NCBI GenBank assembly: GCA_003518745.1
Contig: DOYB01000150.1
Span: 1 to 16,527, forward strand
Direction: 5' to 3'
Length of the DNA: 16,527 nucleotides
Origin: Selenomonas sp.
GTDB lineage: Bacteria > Bacillota > Negativicutes > Selenomonadales > Selenomonadaceae
The position numbers were made by a program, and so were the translations under genes. The notes under the pieces are model-generated. The model was not told the DNA's origin. It ran no database searches and saw nothing but the letters and a program-made list of their open reading frames with translations. How positions within the stretch are numbered: position 1 is the stretch's first letter; each line of letters begins with the position of its first letter. This document shows positions 7,285 to 14,413 of the stretch, piece by piece.

Positions 7285-7313
7285 TTGCAGAGCCCATACC
7301 GTCATGCTAAAAT
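7285..7313 (+). promoter_or_regulatory. Candidate extended -10 promoter for the trkH pair
   Basis: TTGCAG (7285-7290) and TAAAAT (7308-7313) have a 17-base spacer, and TG lies one base before the -10. Transcription would start near 7320, giving a leader of about 55 bases. It diverges from the rmuC promoter. Confidence 0.65.
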
Positions 7314-7374
7314 AAGAACCTGAAATTTGTTTTATCTTGATTATTTCCGTAATCATTAAGGACAGGTGCATGGA

Positions 7375-8808
7375 ATGAACGGAAAAATGCTGTGCTTTTT
7401 TCTTGGGAGGCTGGCCGTATTAGAGGGCATTATGCTTATCCTCCCCCTCTCCTATGCCCTTTGGTATTCCCAGGAAATCTGGCAGATTTTCGCCGCATCC
7501 AGTGCGCTTTCAATTGGTATGGGCTTCATATTCAACCGTCTTGGGAAGGGGCATCCAAATAGTGTCAAGGTGCTTGAGTCTGCTTTTTTCATGATGGCAA
7601 TGTGGCCATTTCTGGCACTTGTCGGCGCACTGCCATTTTCAACCTCGGGCTGGCTGCGCCCAATAGATGCCTTCCTAATGTCCATGTCAGACGTAACCTC
7701 AGTGGGTATTTCCCTTCTTCCCCATGATGCCCCCTATGCCCTTAGGCTTTGGGAGGGCAGTCTCATGTGGCTTGGAGGGCTGTGCTTCATTTTCATGCTT
7801 GTAACCCTGCTCCCATTGGTAAGCGGCTGCTTCGGCATGGAGCTTTCCATAAGGCAGGGATATACCTTCAGCCCCATGCTGGGACGGATGAAACTGCTGT
7901 CAGGTAAAGCTGTATTTATTTATTGTACCATTACCGTATTTTCGATAGTGCTGTTCAGTCTGTCAGGTCTGCTTCCTTGGGATGCCCTGCAAATGGCAAT
8001 GCGCTGCGTTTCAACCGGCGGAGGAGACTACTTCCCGAACCGCGACAGTTATCTGGTCGAACAGGCCGCAATGATTTCGATGCTGCTTGCAGGGGGCAAT
8101 TTGCTGCTATATCTCCAAGTCATAAGTCAGAAGAACTCTCGCATACTATATCGCAACTCAGAGGTCAAGGTGTTCTTTCAGCTTGTTATTGCGGCAGGAC
8201 TGGCTGTGGCCTTCCACCTTTACAGTACCGGCGAATACTACGCCCTTCAAAGTCTTCAAAACGGCTTTTTTCACATGCTGTCATTCCTCACCACGACAGG
8301 TCTGCAAACTACGGCCCTGGAATACTGGCCGGATTTCGATATATTCTTTCTGCTGCTGCTGACATTTACCGGAGGATGTATCGGTTCGGTAACCGGGGGA
8401 ATGAAGATTATTCGCGTACTTACCCTGTTCAAAATAGCTGCTGCTGAGACGAAGCGAACCCTTCACCCACATATGATCGCAAACGTACGTATCAGTGGAG
8501 TATCCATTCCGCCCAAAATCGTTGGAAGGATGCTGAGCTACTTCTTCATGTACATATTGACGTTCTTTTTCTTTGCCGTGCTGCTTTCAATTTCCGGAGA
8601 GGAGCTTTCTGTAGCAGTTGCCATGTCCTTCTCCTGTATGACGGGCGTTGGTCACGTTCCTACATTCTGTCAAGGTGATACTTTCCTGATGCTTACTCCT
8701 GCGATGAAGCTCTTATGCTGCCTTATAATGCCTGTAGGACGAATTGAGATATTTGGCTTCCTGCTTTTGTTCCAGGCAGGATTCAACAGAAGCAAGAAAA
8801 AATGGTGA
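7375..8808 (+). CDS. Divergent TrkH-family potassium transporter subunit (first of a tandem pair)
   Basis: A 477-residue polytopic membrane protein with the four membrane-pore-membrane repeats of the Trk/Ktr/HKT superfamily. The four filter loops are VTSVG (107-111), STGGG (213-217), TTTGL (306-310) and TGVGH (423-427). Each keeps its key glycine, but loops 1 and 4 depart from the usual SGFTTTGA and SVGPGF forms. The intramembrane loop GGCIGSVTGGMKI (333-345) matches the gating loop of TrkH. The Arg of GRIEIF (455-460) in the last helix is kept. I chose the ATG at 7375 over a GTG three codons earlier, which lies in the ribosome site. It is followed after 10 bases by a canonical TrkH. It may be a specialised or partner subunit; selectivity cannot be read from sequence. 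Confidence 0.88.
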   Translation: MNGKMLCFFLGRLAVLEGIMLILPLSYALWYSQEIWQIFAASSALSIGMGFIFNRLGKGHPNSVKVLESAFFMMAMWPFLALVGALPFSTSGWLRPIDAFLMSMSDVTSVGISLLPHDAPYALRLWEGSLMWLGGLCFIFMLVTLLPLVSGCFGMELSIRQGYTFSPMLGRMKLLSGKAVFIYCTITVFSIVLFSLSGLLPWDALQMAMRCVSTGGGDYFPNRDSYLVEQAAMISMLLAGGNLLLYLQVISQKNSRILYRNSEVKVFFQLVIAAGLAVAFHLYSTGEYYALQSLQNGFFHMLSFLTTTGLQTTALEYWPDFDIFFLLLLTFTGGCIGSVTGGMKIIRVLTLFKIAAAETKRTLHPHMIANVRISGVSIPPKIVGRMLSYFFMYILTFFFFAVLLSISGEELSVAVAMSFSCMTGVGHVPTFCQGDTFLMLTPAMKLLCCLIMPVGRIEIFGFLLLFQAGFNRSKKKW

Positions 8809-8818
8809 GGAGCTCCTT

Positions 8819-10279
8819 ATGAATCGACGACTTGTTGCTGCTGTCCTTGGATATCTGACTATCTCCTGCGGCGCTGCCATGATGTTCCCACTCCTTTTGG
8901 CAGCAATCGAAAGGGATCCCGGCAGTATTGCCGCGTTCACCCTTTCAATAATGCTCTGCCTTGTTACCACCTTTGAACTGGAGCACTATGGCCGCATCAA
9001 AGAGACAGACAGCCTTTCAATACGAGAAGGTATCGCGGTTACGGGACTGGGCTGGCTGATGGTATCCCTACTGGGCATGATTCCATATGCTACAGCCGGA
9101 CACCTGAATCTATTGAACAGCATTGTGGAATCCGTGTCTGGTTTCTCCGGCACGGGCGCTACGGTAATCCTTGACGTGGAGACAATTCCTCATAGTGTAC
9201 AGCTATGGAGAAGCCTTTCAAACTGGGTCGGAGGCCTTGGCATCATAGTTATATTCATGGCCATACTGCCTCAGGCCGGAAAAGGCGCGGTTTACATGTT
9301 TCGCGCGGAGAGTACAGGCCCTACCAAAGACAGACAGATGCCGCGGATACGCGACAACGCAAAGGCCCTATTCACAGTCTACGTGGCATTTACCCTTGTA
9401 TGCTCAATTGCCTACTATCTTTGCGGACTAACGCCCTTCGTTGCGGTCAATCATGCCATGACAACGATTGCGACAGGCGGGTACTCAGTATACAACGGTA
9501 CTGTTGCGGAATATGGAAATATATGGCTTGAATTCGTAATGAGCTTCTTCATGGTGATTTCAAGCGGCAGCTTTGCCATGTACGTCATGGCCACCAGACA
9601 CGGCATCACCACTCTGTTCCGAAATACAGAATTTCGGGTATTTCTGTGGCTTATTGCCATCGCCTCGATACTCATTGCTGCAGACCTTATGGTGGAAATG
9701 CGTATTGATATGATTACTGCCATAAGATATTCTGTCTTTCATGTTACTTCCCTTTCCTCAACCACCGGATTCGTATCCTATGATTTCGATACATGGCCCC
9801 CCTTTGCAAAGGGACTGCTGTTGATGACCATGTTCCTTGGAGGGTGTGCAGGCTCCACTGCGGGAGGACTGAAGGTTTCAAGAATTATACTTTTGGTAAA
9901 GATGGTACAATCCACGCTTTGGCAGAAGCTCCATCCCCAAATGGTCTCACAAGTGAAGATGAATGGCCAGGTCGTTCCCGATGAAGTCCTCTTTGGTGTA
10001 GCCAGATTCTTTTTCGCATATGTGGTTTTAGATATAGCATTTGCGTTCGTTATGCTCGCTGACGGCCTCGACCTCATAGATGCGGTCAGCGTCAGCGTTT
10101 CCACCATGGGGAGCGTAGGTCCGGGATTTGGAATAGAGGGTGCCACCAGTACCTATGCTTTGCTCCCCGATATGAGCAAGGCCTTTGCCTGCATATTCAT
10201 GTTTTTGGCAAGACTTGAAATTTTTACTGTTCTGGCCATGTTCACCACAGGATTCTGGGGAAGAAAGCGTGGCTGGTGA
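8819..10279 (+). CDS. trkH: TrkH-family potassium uptake protein (second of a tandem pair)
   Basis: A 486-residue TrkH with canonical filter loops: SGFSGTGA (107-114), ATGGY (218-222), SSTTGF (313-318) and SVGPGF (432-437). WVGGLGI (136-142) and the intramembrane loop GGCAGSTAGGLKV (341-353) are intact, as is the Arg of ARLEIF (464-469). TrkH forms the K+ path of the Trk system and normally needs the cytoplasmic NAD- and ATP-binding ring TrkA, which is not in this window. The ATG at 8819 has GAGGAG 6 bases upstream and lies 10 bases past the stop of the first trkH, so the two are co-translated. An open extension upstream overlaps the preceding gene and lacks a ribosome site. It is the better supported K+ transporter of the pair. 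Confidence 0.95.
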   Translation: MNRRLVAAVLGYLTISCGAAMMFPLLLAAIERDPGSIAAFTLSIMLCLVTTFELEHYGRIKETDSLSIREGIAVTGLGWLMVSLLGMIPYATAGHLNLLNSIVESVSGFSGTGATVILDVETIPHSVQLWRSLSNWVGGLGIIVIFMAILPQAGKGAVYMFRAESTGPTKDRQMPRIRDNAKALFTVYVAFTLVCSIAYYLCGLTPFVAVNHAMTTIATGGYSVYNGTVAEYGNIWLEFVMSFFMVISSGSFAMYVMATRHGITTLFRNTEFRVFLWLIAIASILIAADLMVEMRIDMITAIRYSVFHVTSLSSTTGFVSYDFDTWPPFAKGLLLMTMFLGGCAGSTAGGLKVSRIILLVKMVQSTLWQKLHPQMVSQVKMNGQVVPDEVLFGVARFFFAYVVLDIAFAFVMLADGLDLIDAVSVSVSTMGSVGPGFGIEGATSTYALLPDMSKAFACIFMFLARLEIFTVLAMFTTGFWGRKRGW

Positions 10280-10325
10280 ACCTGGCTTACATGAAAATTA
10301 GCCAATCAATCTGCGCCCTTCGGAC

Positions 10326-10353
10326 TTGATTTCTTGGATTTTCATAGTACAAT
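10326..10353 (+). promoter_or_regulatory. Candidate promoter for the small membrane protein gene
   Basis: TTGATT (10326-10331) and TACAAT (10348-10353) are separated by 16 bases. Transcription would start near 10360, about 27 bases before the proposed ATT start at 10387. No terminator is visible between trkH and this site, so read-through from trkH is also possible. Confidence 0.5.
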
Positions 10354-10386
10354 ATAAGCAGTGTTTTCCGAAAGGAGGAGATTCCT

Positions 10387-10608
10387 ATTCAGTTTATAAA
10401 AAAGCATGGTACTTTAATTTCTAATCTTCTTGTTGTTCTTTTGGTTCTTTTGGCTATTTACTCCAAGATTCATGATGGACAGATGGACATGTTGTTCCGT
10501 ATGGAGGATCTCTATCTTATAGTTGGAGCATTCCTAGGATTGGTTGTTTTGCATTTCATGTACAAAAAGCACGCCGCACCGCAAGGTAATCAGAAAAAAA
10601 AGAAATAA
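10387..10608 (+). CDS. Small two-helix membrane protein with an apparent ATT start
   Basis: A 73-codon open frame not reachable from any ATG, GTG or TTG near a ribosome site. AAAGGAGGAG (10371-10380) lies 6 bases before ATT at 10387, making ATT (read as Met) the best start. The product would have a short basic N-terminus, a membrane helix at about 9-25 (TLISNLLVVLLVLLAIY), a polar stretch with Met residues at 26-40, a second helix at about 42-58 and a lysine-rich tail (NQKKKK). The frame begins right after a strong Shine-Dalgarno and ends 10 bases before a good terminator, which supports a real monocistronic gene. I do not recognise the family. It resembles small inner-membrane proteins with both ends in the cytoplasm, but no function can be assigned. 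A first in-frame ATG at codon 33 would lose the first helix. Confidence 0.7.
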   Translation: MQFIKKHGTLISNLLVVLLVLLAIYSKIHDGQMDMLFRMEDLYLIVGAFLGLVVLHFMYKKHAAPQGNQKKKK

Positions 10609-10618
10609 GCGCTGTTCA

Positions 10619-10656
10619 GGATAATCCTGTGTTGGCTTCAGGATTATCCAATTTTT
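10619..10656 (+). terminator. Intrinsic terminator after the small membrane protein gene
   Basis: An 11-bp perfect stem (GGATAATCCTG at 10619-10629 with CAGGATTATCC at 10639-10649), a 9-base loop and AATTTTT afterwards. Each arm is itself nearly palindromic, so TTCAGGATwATCC recurs 22 bases apart. It separates this gene from the decarboxylase-tmk run. Confidence 0.85.
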
Positions 10657-10660
10657 GTGT

Positions 10661-10707
10661 AAGGGTGGGAAGTTGAATCCCTCCTTTATGAAAAAAATTG
10701 GAAGGAG
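10661..10707 (+). promoter_or_regulatory. Possible Shine-Dalgarno-sequestering leader of the decarboxylase gene
   Basis: CTCCTT at 10681-10686 is an exact complement of AAGGAG at 10702-10707, the ribosome site of the next gene. The same CTCCTT is also the 3' part of TCCCTCCTT (10678-10686), which can pair with AAGGGTGGGA at 10661-10670 (nine pairs including one G-U, with one bulged base). The two pairings exclude each other, so the segment could switch between a closed and an open ribosome site. No ligand or known riboswitch class is recognised. Confidence 0.35.
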
Positions 10708-10719
10708 TGCCGTATTTCG

Positions 10720-12189
10720 ATGATGTATTCTCAAAAAACTGCCCCCATAGCACAGGCAATGCGCAGCTATGCTGAGGACGGCGCGTTGGCATTCCATACT
10801 CCCGGACATAAGCAGGGACTCGGCGCACATCCAATGCTTCGGGAACTCATTACCGAAAAGGGCCTTATGGAAGAAGTATCCCTTATGGAGGAACTGGACA
10901 ACCTTCAGGCACCGTCCCATTGTATACGTGATGCCCAAAGACTCGCGGCTGAACTATATGGCGCAGATTCTGCGTGGTTCATGATAAATGGCACAACCGG
11001 AGCCATTCATACTATGCTTCTTGCGGCGCTTTCCCCTGGTGATAAGGTTCTTGTTCCACGTAATGCTCATCGTTCCATGATGGGAGGAATATTGCTGGCC
11101 GGAGCACATCCAATCTTCCTTCAGCCTGAAATCGAAAGAGAATATGGTATCCCAATGGGATTATCTATAGAATGTGTAAGGCATGCCATTGAGGCCCATC
11201 CCGACGCAAAGGCAGTGGCCATTGTCTCCCCCACTTATTACGGAGCCGCTTCGGATACTCCGGGAATAGCCGAACTGGCGCATTCAAAGGGAATGCTGCT
11301 ATTGGTGGACGAAGCCCACGGGGCGCATTTGCGGTTCAGCAGCAAACTCCCCATATCTGCCATGGAGGCAGGGGCAGACCTTTCCGCCCAAAGCACCCAT
11401 AAGCTTCTGGGCTCTTTGACACAAACTTCGATGCTGCTTGGTAAAAAAGGATATATTGATTTCGACAGAGTCCAAACCGTTTCAAGTTTACTGCAATCCA
11501 CAAGTCCCAATTACCTATTACTGGCCTCACTTGATATAGCCAGACTGCAAATGGCAGAAGAGGGTTCCCTCCGCATTGAGCGAGCCATAGACATTGCCAG
11601 GAAACTGAGGGAGGAAATAAGGCGGATCCCCGGACTCGACTGTCTTGGATGTGAGTGCGTGGGAACAAATGGAACGGCAGGATTTGACCCTACTAAGCTC
11701 ACTGTTTCCGTCAAAGGGCTTGGAATCACAGGAATGGAGGCTGAGACTCTTCTTCGTCACCGCTTCAAGCTGCAGTGTGAGTTGTCAGACCCTTACAATG
11801 TAATGTTCATAATATCAATGGCTGATACAGACAGAGAAGGTGAACGGCTTTTGGAGGGGCTCAAAAAGCTGGCTCTCCACTGTGAACATAATGGTAAAGT
11901 TAGCAGTAAGGCTTCCCTGCCCCCTCTTGAACTCCCGGCAATTCCCAAGCTTATACTTTCTCCTCGCGAAGCCTTCTGGGAAAAAACAGAGCGCGTACCA
12001 ATGAAAGCTTCCGTAGGAAGGATATGCGCGGAACAGCTTGTATTTTACCCACCTGGTGTTCCGATTCTGTGCCCGGGAGAAGAAATCAGCCCGGAAATTT
12101 TGGAATATGCCTTAGAGCGGAAAATTATGGGCTTAAAAGTAACCGGCGTTGAAGACACGTCACTGAAAACCATAAAGGTAGTGTTGTAA
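10720..12189 (+). CDS. Orn/Lys/Arg decarboxylase-family PLP enzyme (YaaO/SpeA-like)
   Basis: A 489-residue fold-type I PLP decarboxylase of the short Bacillus-type Orn/Lys/Arg group. The N-terminus has FHTPGHKQG (25-33). The PLP domain shows NGTTGAIHTM (90-99), SPTYYGAASD (170-179), the cofactor-binding DEAHGAH (197-203) and the Schiff-base lysine K228 in STHKLLGSLTQ. The C-terminal domain includes the FYPPGVPILCPGE segment. It would decarboxylate arginine, lysine or ornithine to a polyamine or diamine; the substrate is not readable. Neighbouring tmk directly after its stop mirrors yaaO-tmk in Bacillus subtilis. Two ATGs stand in tandem (10720, 10723), 12 or more bases after GGAAGGAG. An in-frame ATT two codons upstream lies 6 bases from that site. 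The leader may fold over the site. Confidence 0.93.
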   Translation: MMYSQKTAPIAQAMRSYAEDGALAFHTPGHKQGLGAHPMLRELITEKGLMEEVSLMEELDNLQAPSHCIRDAQRLAAELYGADSAWFMINGTTGAIHTMLLAALSPGDKVLVPRNAHRSMMGGILLAGAHPIFLQPEIEREYGIPMGLSIECVRHAIEAHPDAKAVAIVSPTYYGAASDTPGIAELAHSKGMLLLVDEAHGAHLRFSSKLPISAMEAGADLSAQSTHKLLGSLTQTSMLLGKKGYIDFDRVQTVSSLLQSTSPNYLLLASLDIARLQMAEEGSLRIERAIDIARKLREEIRRIPGLDCLGCECVGTNGTAGFDPTKLTVSVKGLGITGMEAETLLRHRFKLQCELSDPYNVMFIISMADTDREGERLLEGLKKLALHCEHNGKVSSKASLPPLELPAIPKLILSPREAFWEKTERVPMKASVGRICAEQLVFYPPGVPILCPGEEISPEILEYALERKIMGLKVTGVEDTSLKTIKVVL

Positions 12190-12870
12190 ATGAAGGAAAT
12201 AAATGAAAAGGGCCGGCTGATTATTATTGAAGCCGGTGACGGATCAGGTAAAGCTACCCAGACAAAGGCACTATATGACCACCTTATCGCTGATGGCAAA
12301 AGTGTCAAAAAGATATCCTTTCCCGATTATGAATCGGATTCCTCCGCATTGGTGAGGATGTATTTAGCAGGAGATTTCGGAAACCGTCCGGAGGACGTGA
12401 ATGCCTTTGCGGCCTCCACATTCTACGCGGTGGACAGGTTTGCCTCCTACAGGATGAATTGGAAGGAGGCCTACGACAATGGAACCTTGATATTGGCAGA
12501 CAGATATACCACCTCAAATATGGTGCATCAGGCGGTGAAACTTGAAGATGGAGATAAAAGGAAATCCTTCCTTGACTGGCTTTGGGATTTTGAATTTGTA
12601 AAGCTGGGGCTGCCGGTACCTGACATGGTTATTTTCCTGGATATGGATCCAGCGGTCAGTGATAAACTCATCACGTCCCGTGCCAAGGGTAAAGAAAAGG
12701 ATATACACGAAAGGGATACCTCATATCTTCATAGATGTCATAAAGTATATCTGGAACTGGCAGATAAATACGACTGGCATCGTATACAATGCAGCGAAAA
12801 TGGAGCTCCAAGGAGTATTGAGGCCATTCACGAGGATGTATATACTGCTGTGAAGAACCGGCTTGGCTGA
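12190..12870 (+). CDS. tmk: Thymidylate kinase (dTMP kinase)
   Basis: A 226-residue P-loop kinase that phosphorylates dTMP to dTDP for DNA synthesis. The P-loop is EAGDGSGKATQTK (14-26), with K21 in place but Ala22 where most P-loops have Ser or Thr; Thr23 follows. FPDYES at 44-49 and the AVDRFASYR stretch are thymidylate-binding regions. LADRYTTSNMVHQ carries the DRY motif. The lid region RAKGKEKDIHERD follows. It starts on the base after the decarboxylase stop, with AAAGGTAG inside that gene as a probable ribosome site. Length is slightly above the 205-215 usual for Tmk. A broader deoxynucleoside monophosphate kinase role is possible, but the motif set and gene neighbourhood favour tmk. Confidence 0.92.
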   Translation: MKEINEKGRLIIIEAGDGSGKATQTKALYDHLIADGKSVKKISFPDYESDSSALVRMYLAGDFGNRPEDVNAFAASTFYAVDRFASYRMNWKEAYDNGTLILADRYTTSNMVHQAVKLEDGDKRKSFLDWLWDFEFVKLGLPVPDMVIFLDMDPAVSDKLITSRAKGKEKDIHERDTSYLHRCHKVYLELADKYDWHRIQCSENGAPRSIEAIHEDVYTAVKNRLG

Positions 12871-12951
12871 TTCCACAGCGGTTACGACGGAAAAGTATTT
12901 CGATTTATCAGCCCACAAATGAAAACTATGCACATAGGAGGTGTTTTGAGG

Positions 12952-13494
12952 ATGATAAAAGAGGTTCTTGTGGTGGAAGGCAAGATGGATGTAGTTGCCA
13001 TTGATAAGGCCGTTGACGCGGACTGCATTACAACAGGCGGCTTCAGCCTAAAGCCTGCTACCCTTGAAAATATAAGAAATGCCTATGAACGCCGAGGTAT
13101 CATCATATTGACTGACCCCGACTCTGCCGGGGAACGAATAAGGACGTTTCTTTCAAAGAAATTTCCCAATGCGAAGCATGCCTTCGTGCCCAAGGAGGAT
13201 GCTACCGCAAACGACGATATAGGCATAGAACAGGCTAGTCCTAAGGCTATACGAAAAGCCTTGGAAAATGTACGCACCTTAAATTGGGAGCCAAAAGAAA
13301 TATTCTCCAGTGTAGACATGGTTAAAAACGGGTTAAGCGGATTGTCTGATTCATCGGCCCGCAGGGCAAAAGCCGGAGCAATGCTAGGCATAGGCTATGC
13401 AAACGCGAAAACCTTTCTAAAGCGTCTCAACCACTACGGCGTAACCCGTGAGGAATTCGACAGGTCTGTCCGCGAATTGGAGGTGAAAAAATAA
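12952..13494 (+). CDS. rnmV: Ribonuclease M5 (5S rRNA maturase)
   Basis: A 180-residue RNase M5, which makes the final cuts that mature 5S rRNA, helped by ribosomal protein L18. The N-terminal Toprim domain has the catalytic Glu in VVEGKMD (E9) and the acidic pair in TDPDSAGERIR (D55, D57). IGIEQAS at 90-96 is a further family block. The C-terminal DUF4093-type region includes GLSGLSDSSARRA. The ATG at 12952 follows AGGAGGTG at about 10 bases; upstream in-frame ATGs precede that site and are unlikely starts. The stop overlaps the rsmA start by one base (TAATG), giving translational coupling. The rnmV-rsmA pair is typical of Bacillota. The 81 bases before it show no clear promoter or terminator. 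Confidence 0.95.
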   Translation: MIKEVLVVEGKMDVVAIDKAVDADCITTGGFSLKPATLENIRNAYERRGIIILTDPDSAGERIRTFLSKKFPNAKHAFVPKEDATANDDIGIEQASPKAIRKALENVRTLNWEPKEIFSSVDMVKNGLSGLSDSSARRAKAGAMLGIGYANAKTFLKRLNHYGVTREEFDRSVRELEVKK

Positions 13495-14354
13495 TGAGCA
13501 GCGAGCTTCATCCCGTAATAGCGAATCGAGCTGTTACACTGCATATCCTGAAGGCATTCCATCTGCATACCAGTAAAAAACTGGGACAGAATTTCCTGAT
13601 TGACAGCTCCATAGTGCAGGGTATCGTTAGTGCGGCAGAGCTGAGCGCAGAAGACAGTGTCCTGGAAATCGGCCCTGGCATAGGAACTCTGACACAGGGA
13701 ATGGCCGAGACCGGCGCGGATATTACAGCCGTAGAACTGGACAAGAAGCTCCCCGATGTTCTGGCAGAGACCCTCAAGGGATATGAAAACGTCCGCATTG
13801 TGCAGGGAGATATACTAAAGGTGGATATCCCGGAATTGATGGGAAGCTCCCCCTTCAAGGTGGTGGCAAATCTCCCCTACTACATCACGACCCCCATCCT
13901 TATGGCTCTTCTTGAAAGAAAACTCCCCATTACACGCATCGTGACGATGGTACAAAAGGAAGTTGCGGAACGTATGACCGCAAGCCCTGGGTCAAAAGCC
14001 TATGGAGCACTTTCCGTGGCGGTGCAGTATTATACGGAGCCTGATATCGTACTGAATGTCCCACCAAGGTCCTTCCTTCCTGAGCCGGAAGTCGACTCAG
14101 TGGTAATTTCCTGTTCTGTTCGAGAAAAGCCGGCTGTTGCTGTAGCTGATGAAGCACTGTTCTTCAGAATTGTTCGTGGAGCCTTCGGTCAGCGACGAAA
14201 AACCCTCTCGAACGCCCTAAAAGGAGCAGGATTTCAGAAAGATTACATAGAAAGAGCCTTGACTGAAGCGGGAATCGACTTGAAGCGGCGTGGTGAGACC
14301 CTTTCTCTGGAAGAGTTCGCTGCAATTACAGACGCATTTATCAAAAATATATAG
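13494..14354 (+). CDS. rsmA: 16S rRNA (adenine1518-N6/adenine1519-N6)-dimethyltransferase RsmA (KsgA)
   Basis: A 286-residue KsgA/RsmA enzyme. It dimethylates two adjacent adenines in the 3'-end hairpin of 16S rRNA during small-subunit assembly and confers kasugamycin sensitivity. KKLGQNFLID (28-37) is the family opening. The SAM-binding motif I is LEIGPGIGTLT (57-67), followed by AVELDKK (79-85). The catalytic NLPYYITTP is at 126-134. VPPRSFLPEPEVDS and RGAFGQRRKTLSNAL are conserved C-terminal blocks. The length fits the family. The gene overlaps rnmV by one base. No clear terminator follows it; only 59 mostly AT-rich bases separate it from nhaC, so read-through is possible. Confidence 0.97.
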   Translation: MSSELHPVIANRAVTLHILKAFHLHTSKKLGQNFLIDSSIVQGIVSAAELSAEDSVLEIGPGIGTLTQGMAETGADITAVELDKKLPDVLAETLKGYENVRIVQGDILKVDIPELMGSSPFKVVANLPYYITTPILMALLERKLPITRIVTMVQKEVAERMTASPGSKAYGALSVAVQYYTEPDIVLNVPPRSFLPEPEVDSVVISCSVREKPAVAVADEALFFRIVRGAFGQRRKTLSNALKGAGFQKDYIERALTEAGIDLKRRGETLSLEEFAAITDAFIKNI

Positions 14355-14361
14355 CATTACG

Positions 14362-14390
14362 TTCTTATTTAAGAAATAATATTTCATAAT
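14362..14390 (+). promoter_or_regulatory. Weak promoter candidate with palindrome before nhaC
   Basis: TTCTTA (14362-14367) and CATAAT (14385-14390) are 17 bases apart. The -35 is poor (three matches). A 14-base palindrome, TTCTTATTTAAGAA (14362-14375), overlaps the -35. Either could be chance in AT-rich DNA. Confidence 0.3.
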
Positions 14391-14413
14391 CCATATTGAA
14401 AGAAGGAATATTT

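Noticed and set aside
7114..7371. An 85-codon minus-strand frame in the rmuC-trkH gap
   Set aside because: It overlaps the rmuC start and both divergent promoters and has no recognisable product.
7366..7374. GTG start for the first trkH-like gene
   Set aside because: It lies 3 bases from AAGGA, too close for normal initiation, and overlaps the ribosome site of the ATG at 7375.
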